A program made the translations under genes and the position numbers. Under the pieces are notes generated by a model. It had not been told where the DNA came from and did not search any database. It saw only the letters and a list, made by a program, of their open reading frames with translations. Below, in pieces: positions 13,174-22,549 of a DNA stretch of 64,000 nucleotides. This stretch comes from Chamaecrista fasciculata (taxonomy: Eukaryota; Streptophyta; Magnoliopsida; Fabales; Fabaceae), in NCBI GenBank assembly GCA_003254925.1, contig QANZ01031777.1, positions 55,096-119,095 of the forward strand. The letters are read 5' to 3'. Within the stretch, counting starts at the first letter, position 1, and each line of letters begins with the position of its first letter.

Positions 13174-14515
13174 TTATTATTATTATACTTGGTAAGTAAT
13201 AAAAAACCAATGAAATATTGATTTTTATTTAATGAAAGCGAATATGACCTTTTGCATAAGAAGAAAGCTGTGATTTTTTTTTTCGTCACATTTAATAATT
13301 TAAATATTTTTTTTGCATATATAATGGATAAAATTCGGAGAAATTTTATGTATTTTTAGCAAACTAAAAAAAGTAGTTAATCAATCCGAAGAAATGAATG
13401 GCATGAGGATAATAGCACCAAATAGATAAATAAAGTTGAGTGTTTGGTATAATAATAAATGAGTTACCTCAAAAGAAGATCAATATTCGTTCACTAAAGT
13501 TGACACATGATATTATTAGAAGAGTTTTAATTGTTACCTCCTAACTCAAATAAGATTAAGCTTTGTTAAAAAACGAAAAATAAAACTGAAAGATATTTAT
13601 CATTATTATTATTAAATGGCCAACTGCAAACGCCGATTGTTCAAATTATACATCTTATGCAAACAATTTATTCCAAAAATAAAAATCTCAATTATTCTGA
13701 ATACTTACCAAACTAATTACCAATAACAAATCCTTGAAAGTTAAAACTATAAAAACATATTTACAAGGTTTCTTATGGCTTAAGCATATGTAGCCTTTTT
13801 GTGGTGTTTTAGTTGGTAAACAAAGCACTAGTGACTCTGTAATGCATGGATTTATGAGCATTGAAAAATGGTATAGCTAAAAAGAAAAAGAAAGAAAAAG
13901 AGAGAAAGAAAGAAAGAAAGATGATATATTGATATAATTATAAAGAGATAGAATAGAAGCGTGAGACCCCATTAATTATTCCCATGTGTAGTAGAACTAC
14001 AAGCCAATGGGTCTAAAGACTTACTTTTCTTGCTGCTATTTAAGCAATTGAAGCAAGAATTCAATTTATTCAACAATTTGTGAGAGACCAAATTAAAAAA
14101 AAAACAATTAAGATGGATCAAATTGAACATAATGAACTAAAGTGTTAATCTTAATTAACTTTAGCCAATGAATTTGAATCTGAATAATTCTGAGTTAACA
14201 TATATACTGATGAAAAGTAGGGTCTTTAATTTGAAGCAACACCTTCTTAGGGAAGGAAAGTGCCAATCCTTTCTTCTTATATATATATGTAGTTGACTCT
14301 GCTTCTTCCATTGTGCTTTTGCTTTTTGAATAAAAGCATCAACTTTAATTTTTTTTATTTTTATTTCCCATGTTTTTTTATATATGTAACCTAATTCAAT
14401 TCTTCAAGGGCTAAAATATTAATAAAATAACTTGGTTGAACTAACTAGAAAGAGATTATCTTTTTTTTAAAAGAAAGACCTTTTTTTTCCTTAAAAAACA
14501 AGAGCAGCTGACATA
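13174..14515. other. Intergenic AT-rich DNA
   Basis: No gene or clear element. It holds purine runs (GAAA repeats near 13880-13920) and TATATA runs near 14280. Confidence 0.4.
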
Positions 14516-14529
14516 AAGTGATGTTGTAT

Positions 14530-14620
14530 TTTTTTTTTTTGCTTCTTCTTGCCAATTCGAACCCATGGCTTCTTGATTAGAGAATATAACTCCAACCAAA
14601 GAGCCAAAGGTCTTTTAGGC
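14530..14620 (-). mobile_element. tRNA-derived SINE with 14-bp TSD
   Basis: Read on the minus strand, a short body with a box B-like GGGTTCGAATTGG is followed by an A-tail (the T run at 14530-14540). It is flanked by AAGTGATGTTGTAT at 14516-14529 and at 14621-14634, a perfect 14-bp target-site duplication. The pol III-like box, the A-tail and the long duplication together indicate a SINE of about 91 bp. Confidence 0.85.
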
Positions 14621-14634
14621 AAGTGATGTTGTAT

Positions 14635-15525
14635 GACTCATCTCTCCATTATTTTAACCAATAAAATGAAAAATAATAATAAAGAAGGATTAGCCTGGAT
14701 CATAGTTAAATAACTTTAAAAGTGATAATTTCTGAATAAAACTTAATGGGAGAAATGCTTATAAAATCTTCTTGATAATTTAGTCCCATTTATAACTTCA
14801 CGCAATATTCTTCTTCATCAATGAAGCTGGTATTCAAAAGCCTCTTATTTTGAACTTAAGTAAAATTTAGACTTATTAATCATGACCAAACATTATTTGT
14901 TTTCATAGTGATAAAAAAATTATACAAATGAGTTTATATATCGAGATGATTAATTAGACCAATAATACGAAATCATTAAATCTATATATTGTCTATTAAT
15001 TTATATATATGATTAAAAGTATTAATTAATAGTAAAAACATATATACTAAAACTAGCCCCTAAAATTTTCCCTTACTTAAAACAACCAACTTGCATGGCA
15101 ACTTCCCATCTTCCAACAAGCGGTTTTGTCTTTACTTTCGTGATAAGAAAAACATGATTAGCAATCAACTTCAATTTTTTTTTTCTGGCATGCATGAAGA
15201 ATCAATTATTAATTCTATTTTCTTCAATCAGAATCTTTAAAACTTAAATAGCATGATGACCAAGCAAACCCAAGCCTAAATTATTAATTTACAGATATGA
15301 TCTGCATGTACACATCAGTTTTCGTTAATCAAGTTATTGTAAAGGAAATAATTGATTTGTAATATATTATCAAAAAAAAATAAAGTTAATATTGAAGCTG
15401 TGAAACATTGTAAGTTAATTTGTTAGAATGAAGTTTCTACATAACTACATAGTTTAAATTATCCCAATTATAAGAATCAGATTATAAGTATTTTATATAA
15501 ATATATACATATACATACACACACA

Positions 15526-15592
<67 letters not shown>

Positions 15593-16364
15593 GATCTCAG
15601 ACCATGTCAACAAGCTTCTATCAAGCCTTTGGAACTTGGGACCTATTCCATCATTGTCATTCAACAGAGGTTTTAATTCGCAAATAATGTTATATGTACA
15701 ATGTAAAAGGGATAAAAAAACAAAAATTAGCCTTTTGAAAAATTTTAAACTAATACTGAATTTGGGGAAAATTAATTAATCATTTTGAAGCTGAATGAGT
15801 ACTGTTTCAACAAATTTCAATGATGAAAAAAATGTATTATATTTTAATTATATTACTTCATGCAGGATTGCAGTGTAGATTAAATTACAACTTTAAGAAC
15901 TTTTACTTTTGCAAAATTAACATTTACGATAGATCAGTGTAGGATTTGTTAGTTGTTACTAAGTGTACAGTCTACATATGACAGTCAAAATTAACGATGT
16001 TTACACAATAATTAATTTGAATCTAATATTGAAATAAACCAATTTTGAGGTGAATATGATTTTCCAAATAGGTGAGTGAAATTTTTAATATAAAGGTTTT
16101 GATTAGGAAAGCATGACATCACATGACATCAATTTGCATAAATAATGAAGTAGATAACTTAATTGTGACAAAAAAAAAATTATCAATATCACTTCATCAC
16201 AATTCAAATTAAACAGAAGATAGATAGATAGATATTTTTCCAACAACCCATGTTTATTTATCAAATTTCCAACAACCCCAATTGGAAAAGTCAATAATTT
16301 ATCTAATCAAAATAATTTTAGATCAAGGAGCTAGTATCACTAAACACACAATATTTATATCTTA
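14635..16364. other. Intergenic DNA with a TATATG microsatellite
   Basis: No gene seen. It is AT-rich and contains the (GTATAT)n tract at 15531-15592. Open frames here translate microsatellite sequence only. Confidence 0.5.
15531..15592. repeat. (GTATAT)n microsatellite
   Basis: About ten tandem copies of the hexamer, preceded by an imperfect CATATA/CACACA stretch. On the minus strand it yields a run of alternating Tyr and Thr, which is not a real protein. Confidence 0.95.
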
Positions 16365-16940
16365 GGGTCCGTTTGGCAGTAGAGTAGGTATGTAAAGGAA
16401 AGGGTTTTACAAGGGAAAGATTGTGAGGGAAAGGAAAAGTAGTTGAGGGGATGTAAAGTAGGTAAAGATTGAAAGTGTTTGGTATAAAAAGGTAGGGGAT
16501 GGAAAGTAAAATAGATATAAAAAGAAAATGACAAAAATGCCCTTCCCACAACCATTACAAGACCACCGGCGCCGCCACCCACCGCCGCCGTCCACCGCCG
16601 TACACGGTTGCCGTCGCCGCCATCAACCGCCGTCCACGGTGGTCGCCGCCGCCGTCCACGGTGGTCGCCACCGCCGTCGCCGTCGCTGTCGCCGGCCACC
16701 GTCAGGGGAAGAAGATGGGATGGAGTGATAGGGGCAAATTAGGAATTCTACCATAATTCCCTAGGTAGACTTGGATTACATCAGAAATGTGAAGTAAAGA
16801 AAAATGGCCTATGTAATGTAAATCCCTTTACGTTGTAATCCACTTTACATAGCTCAAATTACCATACCAAACACATGAAATTATTGAAATCCGTGCCCTT
16901 TTACATTGTAAATCTCAATTCACTCCTACCAAACGGAGCC
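16365..16940. mobile_element. Tourist/Harbinger-like MITE with GC-rich core
   Basis: The left end GGGTCCGTTTGGCAGTAGAG and the inverted right end GGCTCCGTTTGGTAGGAGTG form terminal inverted repeats. TTA flanks both sides (16362-16364, 16941-16943). The centre (about 16560-16715) is extremely GC-rich, built from repeated CCGCC and CCACGGTGGTCGCC units, in sharp contrast with its AT-rich surroundings. No transposase. The core could be an expanded minisatellite or captured sequence. Confidence 0.85.
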
Positions 16941-16943
16941 TTA

Positions 16944-17484
16944 GGAGATTGATTGATTGTTTTTGTTTCAAACTCCTATTTAATTACTTCTTTGAAAAAA
17001 ATAAATTATTAATTTCCCAATGACATTACTAAGTTGATCAATACTTGTAATTTGCAAAGCCATATTGGGAATCTGATAAGGAGATACTACTTATTGAAAT
17101 GCCAATGGAACAAATAAAATAATATATATATATTTAAAAATGAATTTGTATTATTATATATTATGCATGTTGAATAATCACTTTATGTTATGATATAGCT
17201 TTGACATGATAAAAGGCATGCAAATGAAAGCAAAAGATGGTAGCTAGCTAGGTAGACCATTGATAAATAATCTATATATAAAAAACTTTAGTATAAAATA
17301 ATGAATAATTGGGAAACGTACAATATGGGATCAAACTTAGTGTGTTAAGCATCGTCCTCGATCGATTGATCTCCTTTATTTTGTACATATAAATAATATT
17401 GCCTACCTCTCTGATATATGAAGTAGCTAGTTAATTAGCTAGTAGTCTCCAAGAGAGTGTGTTTGAAATTAATTAAAAGTTTAT
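16944..17484. other. Upstream region of the NAC gene
   Basis: AT-rich with no gene. It contains the likely NAC promoter, with a TATATATAAAA near 17274 and TATAAATA at 17388-17395. Confidence 0.5.
17388..17395 (+). promoter_or_regulatory. Candidate TATA box of the NAC gene
   Basis: TATAAATA lies 90 bases before the NAC start codon. Transcription starting about 30 bases downstream would leave a leader of some 60 bases. A second TATATATAAAA lies about 200 bases before the ATG and is an alternative. Confidence 0.4.
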
Positions 17485-18815
17485 ATGGAAAGGTTGAATT
17501 TTGTGAAGAATGGAGTAAGGAGATTGCCACCTGGATTTAGGTTTCAGCCAACAGATGAAGAGATTGTGTTTCAATACTTAAAATCTAAGATTTTCTCTTC
17601 TCCTTTGCCTGCTTCTATCATCCCCACCGTCAATCTCTCCAACTTCGATCCTTGGGATTTGCCAGGTATATTTTTATATATTTTAGAATTAAAGATATAA
17701 TTAATTTAGTGTAGTATATTAATTATACAAATATACAGGGAATTGTGAAGAGGAAGAGAGGTATTTTTTCAGCTACAAGGAAGCAAAATACAGGAATGGA
17801 AATCGCATGAACAGAACCACCAATTCTGGCTATTGGAAGGCCACTGGTTCTGACAAAAAGATAATTTCATCAGATCATAATAATATTAGTGTTGACAATA
17901 ATTACAATAATAATGGTAATATTGGTGGAATAAGAAAAACGTTGGTGTTCTACCAAGGAAAACCTCCACATGGTCGTAGAACTAGCTGGGTCATGCATGA
18001 ATATCGCCTCATTGTTATTCCCAATTCATCAACCCACCTCCAGGTATAAATTATATAAATAAATCATTCCTCAATTATAATGCAATTTCACCAATTTAAT
18101 TGTTATTTATATCAATTTTTTTTAGAGTAAATTAACAATTCAGTCCCTAAAAATTACTGAGTTAATAACTTAGTCCTTAAAAAGATTGAAATACATATAT
18201 AATTTAATTTTTGAAAGATCTAAATAGTATGCTCTTTATATCATGAAAATGAATAAAAAATATATCATTTGAATCTTTTAAAGATTAAATTGTATATTTT
18301 AATTTGTTATACATTAAATTGTCAACTCAATGATATTTTAGGAATCGAGTTTTAATTTATTCTTTTTTTTTTATTTCATCTCCATTAAATGTCTATTTTG
18401 AACTTAATCCTTTATTTATTTATCCACTATTATTTAGTCCCTCTATATATCTATCTTTTAATTATATTTGGGAGTGAATATAATCTGACGTCATAATTAT
18501 AATATTTTTGAAGGAGGTAGGAGATTGGGTTGTGTGTCGAATATGTTTGAAGGGCACAAGAAGTGGTGGTGGTGGTGACGCGGAGAATCGAAGCAGAGGC
18601 AGCAGCAGTAATGACGTGGCGATGAATGCTGACGTGGCAGAGCCGAGATTCTTTGATTTCATGAGAGTACAGAATAACAACAACAATTATAATAATAATA
18701 ATAATAATAATTATGTTAATAATAATGTCCAACAACAACAACATTATTCTTATACGTCGTCGTCTTGTTCCAGCTCTAGTGGCATCACTGAGGATTGCTC
18801 TGAGGAAACAAGTGG

Positions 18816-18862
<47 letters not shown>

Positions 18863-18873
18863 TGTACTTCTAA
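17485..18873 (+). CDS. NAC transcription factor, VNI2/ANAC083-like
   Basis: Three exons: 17485-17665, 17739-18043 and 18514-18873, giving 281 residues. The NAC DNA-binding domain fills the first 170 residues or so: [13 protein letters not shown] (A), DPWDLPG (B), [12 protein letters not shown] and [11 protein letters not shown] (C), [23 protein letters not shown] (D, written here in part by its key residues), and WVVCRI (E). The opening VKNG..RLPPGF, the later RFFDFM and [13 protein letters not shown] segments match the Arabidopsis ANAC083/VNI2 group, which represses xylem vessel genes and links stress to leaf ageing. An Asn-rich insertion sits in the loop between the C and D subdomains, and the C-terminus carries Asn runs ending in 14 consecutive Asn coded by an AAT microsatellite. 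Intron 2 contains one arm of an inverted repeat whose partner lies downstream. Confidence 0.92.
18133..18361. repeat. AT-rich repeat, arm 1, in NAC intron 2
   Basis: About 229 bases with roughly nine in ten positions matching the reverse complement of 19311-19785 once the insertion there is removed. It contains the 'ATTCAGTCCCTAAA' phrase. It retains a single CTATTTAG (reverse strand) where the other arm carries a transposon, so it acts as an empty site. Confidence 0.88.
18820..18861 (+). repeat. AAT microsatellite coding poly-Asn
   Basis: Fourteen AAT codons in the NAC last exon, four codons before the stop (Met-Tyr-Phe follows). Related AAT/AAC runs occur upstream in the same exon (about 18674-18745). 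Confidence 0.97.
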
Positions 18874-19310
18874 TTTTACTTTTGTTGCAAAACTTTCATT
18901 TCGTTTCATGTCTCTTTTCGGATTTCTCGATTCCAATAAGAAAATTGTTTTCTTTGTTTAAATTGTAAAATAGATAGGTGAGCGAGAATATGTATGTGCT
19001 TGAGTGGTTTTGATTAATTTAAATATTCTCGTCATTATTGATGTCTGTGTTGTAGTATCTATACTATATTATATGTTCGAAGGGTTCTCTAGTAGTCGAT
19101 CTTTTATAATTATAATATTAAATAAAATATTTTAAACATAATACATAAAAATATATATAAATAAAAATAAAATTACTTGCCCACGTTCATCTTTAAAATC
19201 AATAAAAATAAATTATGTTTCACTAATCGACATCCACTTGCACACAAGCCCACGTCCACAAGAGTTGGCCATATAACCGTTTGCAAATTTTAAAATTTGG
19301 TTTCAAAATT
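18874..19310. other. NAC 3' flank
   Basis: AT-rich; nothing beyond the probable NAC 3' UTR is seen. Confidence 0.4.
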
Positions 19311-19785
19311 AATAAATTAAAACTCGATTCCTAAAATATTATTGAGTTGACAATTTAGTGTATAAAAAATTAAAATATACAATTTAATCTTTAAAAGATT
19401 CAAATGATATATTTATTATTCATTTTCATGATATAAAAAACATACTGTTTAGTAGGGGTGTTCGCGGGCTGGGTTGGGTTGGGTTTAGGGCGGGTTGGTT
19501 TGGGCTGAAATTTTTTAAGGGCGGGTTGGTTTGGGTTGGGTTTTGGAAAAAAAATATTTTAGCCCAAACCAAACCAAACCAAACAATGGCGGGTTGGGTN
19601 CGCCAGCCCAAACCAAACCAACCCAAACCTGCGGGTTGGGTTGGTTTTTGCGGGTTGGCGGGTTGGCCCGAACCGCTGAACACCCCTACTGTTTAGATCT
19701 TTCAAAAACTAAATTATATATGTATTTCAATCTTTTTACGGACTAAGTTTTTAACTCCCTAATCTTTAGGGACTGAATTGTTGAC
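19311..19785. repeat. AT-rich repeat, arm 2, split by a hAT insertion
   Basis: The inverted partner of 18133-18361. It is interrupted at 19453-19688 by a small hAT-like element, and without it the two arms align end to end. The boundaries end at the CGAGTTTTAATTTATT phrase on one side and the AACAATTCAGTCC phrase on the other. Confidence 0.88.
19453..19688. mobile_element. hAT-like MITE, 236 bp, 8-bp TSD
   Basis: The terminal inverted repeat is TAGGGGTGTTC at both ends. The flanks are CTGTTTAG at 19445-19452 and 19689-19696. The body consists mainly of GGGTTGGGTT/AACCCAAACC phrases and folds back on itself. The 8-bp duplication and TAGGGGTG terminus are hAT features. An unresolved base (N) lies at 19600, as expected for a hairpin that is hard to sequence. 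Confidence 0.9.
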
Positions 19786-21171
19786 CCAGTAAACTAATGA
19801 TTTATTGGGGGATCAAAACTAATTTGCTCCTTATTATTATTAGTGCTAATAATTAGGCTTGCTTCAATACCTTGTTCTTAATTAGAGTAAACTAATGATT
19901 TTATTATAAATTGTTAAATATTTTAATTTAATTTTCAAAAGATAAAATTATAACATTTAATATATATCTAGAAGATACAAATACAATTACAATTAATTTA
20001 ATATTTTTGTTAAGACATTAATCAAATTTTGTAGTTGGACGTAAATCTATAATTATAGTTAGTATATTTAACAAAATGACTAGATTGATTCTAATTATAC
20101 TTTTGAAAGACTAAATTTATAATTTTATTCTTCAAGAGCTGAATTGAGAATGAGATATGTAACATCTTTTGGGGGATCAAATTATTAATTTACTTTTAAT
20201 ATTGTACAAGAAAATGACTTAATTTTAGAGAAGGCACAATATTAGAAGAAATAAAAGAGCCAAAAATGGAGAGGGAATTAAGCTTCTCTAATTTCTTACC
20301 CCAATGAGTTGTAAAATTATAAAGGAAACATGTTAAGTTAGGTGGAGGTAGATGGTAATTGATTTTTTTTTTTTTTTGGGATTATGGTGAAAGTGTATCG
20401 TGTAAGGTTACCAAAACTTGGAATCTGATTAATTAATTAATTGCTTTGACATCTCTGTTCGTTATTTATAGAGCAAACTAAAAGTACTATTTTCAACGGA
20501 GTAGAAATTAGAAAATAGAAAAAAATATACTTTGACTTTTTAAATAGGTCTTGGTTGAATGTAACCATAGAAATTTCAAGTTTTGATATTATGGATTAAA
20601 TCCTCTTTTGTTTCTATATCTTTCTTTACCTATGATATAGTGCTTATTGTTACACTGTCTCTTCAATATAATGGGCCAAAAGCGTAAGCGTATTAACGGG
20701 TCATCACTCATCAGGGGCCTCATTAGCCTAATAATTAATTAATTAATTAATTAATCTGTCAGCATTATTCTTAATTCAAAATATCCAAATTCTCCAAACA
20801 AAAAATAACAATCTGTGGAAGCAGTTTTGAGAATCGAGATTGTGACTGAGTTGTATCATATATGGCAAAACAGAAATAAATTTGGCAAAGATATATGAAT
20901 GGACAAAGCAAAGACACATAATAACATTGGCGTCATATCCCAAAGCCTACAACTAAAAGGACCATTTAAGTTGTAAAAGATGACAAATTTAGGAGATTTC
21001 AGTAAGTTAATGAATAGATTGTCTATGATTAACCATCCTTAACTGCAAACACAGACTGTACAGGATTCATCTAGCTCTTGCTTCTGTTTTAAAAGCCTTC
21101 ATCTTCTTTGTTGATTCTATGGCAGAATAGCCATCACTGTCATCATCAATATCATCATCATCATCATCATC
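19786..21171. other. Intergenic DNA before the MGCGNSK gene
   Basis: AT-rich, no gene. It includes (TTAA)n near 20730-20755 and degraded 'GGGGGATCAAA' repeat phrases at about 19807 and 20164. A run of ATC triplets (about 21146-21170) abuts the next start codon. Confidence 0.4.
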
Positions 21172-22198
21172 ATGGGGTGTGGCAATTCTAAGGTGAAATC
21201 AGTAGGAGAAAATATAATTCCTCAGAGAATTTGCCCCGTCCTTCTCAAGCCATACAAGGAGTTGAAGAAATTAGGGAGAAAGAAAGAAATCACACCCTCA
21301 AATAAGAAGCTTTTGAGGGAGGAAGAGGATACAAACTCTTCTATTTCTTCCATTGAGGTTGAAGCAATGTACAAGGCTATGAATGTGATAGCCTCATCTC
21401 CAAGGAAGGTTAATGAAATAGCTAGAGTGGTGCCATTGCCCAACACAGAAAACCAAGAAAATCGAAAAATAATGGAGAAGGAAGGAGTAGATGAGAAAAA
21501 CCATGTGAATAGTGATGATGATGATGATGTGGATGATTATGATGATGCTAAGGATGAGGATGATGAGGAGGAGACTGATATTGGCATAGGTCTATTTCCA
21601 GGATCACCAAGCTTCAGAATTTACTGCTTACCCCAAGAAGTACACAAGGAGCAGGAGGTACAAACTGAAAGTTTTTCTGCAAATTCAAACAAAAGTATGT
21701 CTTACATAAAACATACTCATATATGTATATATATAACTATCCAGGATTGAATCTGAATTTCTCTAAGCTTGTGTCATGAAGCATGCAATACTTATTTCTG
21801 TGTAAATTTAAACAAAAGTAATGTGTAAGAAATGATTGCAGGTATGAGTGTGGGAGGCCTTCCATCTGGGCACGTCAAGTCACATAGTGTTAAAAGTACA
21901 GAAAGTGCTGCATCATTAGAGAATTCAGTGGCCTCTAGCAAAGTTAGCTATCTCAACTAGTTTTTTTTTTTTTGTACAACGAGAATTTTTAAGGATTTTT
22001 TTGCTCACTCGCATTTCTCGGATTGTTTCTTTCTTACTTCAGAATGTTGAAATGGGATCAAGTATAAAGACAAAAGGAAATAAAAAGAAGAAATTCAGGG
22101 GAGTGAGGAAACTACTAAAGACCAAAGCTTTCTATCCATGTTGTACATGTGCTGGCAATGACAAAATCCGTATTCTAAGAGCAAAAACAATGAAGTGA
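21172..22198 (+). CDS. Acidic protein with MGCGNSK N-terminus, function unknown
   Basis: I do not recognise the family. Best model: exons 21172-21694 (donor GTATGT), 21842-21942 and 22043-22198, phases matching, 259 residues. The start MGCGNSK fits N-myristoylation at Gly2 with palmitoylation at Cys3, so membrane attachment is likely. The middle has a Ser-rich segment and an acidic stretch of about 30 residues rich in Asp/Glu (coded by GAT repeats). Next comes a GIGLFPGSPSFRIY motif. The C-terminus is basic (KGNKKKKFRGVRKLLKTK) followed by a short Cys cluster, FYPCCTCAGND. If the GTTAGC donor at 21943 is not used, exon 2 runs on to a stop at 21958-21960, giving a 213-residue form without the basic Cys tail. 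The ATG follows an ATC repeat directly. Confidence 0.72.
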
Positions 22199-22549
22199 TT
22201 GTGATAATGACGATACAGTAGGTGTTAGGAAAGAGTGGAGACAGATTATACTTACTATTATCATTATTGGTTGGCCAACTTGGCCTTCAATATTTTTAAT
22301 TTGTTTCTGAATTTCCCCACATATTGTGGATTCTTAGGGCGCTTATCATACAAAGATAGAACACAAACAATTCATCTTAGTTTTTACTTTTAGATGGTCA
22401 TTTGTATTCATGATTCTTGCAAATATGCAAATGTTTCCTCTCCACAACTTTGTTTTTCTGTAAACCAATTTCTCTCTGTCTGCATGATGGACTCAAAATC
22501 AGAATTGAAATACTCTACAATGCAGCTTAATGAACACGTAAATGAGAAT
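22199..22549. other. Gap between the MGCGNSK gene and the pseudogene
   Basis: Probably the 3' UTR of the MGCGNSK gene plus a short AT-rich stretch. No other feature seen. Confidence 0.4.

Noticed and set aside
15482..15664. Open frame with alternating Tyr-Thr residues
   Set aside because: It is the translation of the (GTATAT)n microsatellite.
16355..16728. Gly/Arg- and Pro-rich open frames on both strands
   Set aside because: They translate the GC-rich core of a Tourist-like MITE; open frames on both strands reflect missing AT-rich stop codons.
18451..18936. Poly-Ile open frames on both strands
   Set aside because: Shadows of the AAT repeat in the NAC last exon.
19426..19746. Pro/Thr- and Gly-rich open frames with an unknown residue
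   Set aside because: They lie in the hAT-like MITE and cross the unresolved base at 19600.
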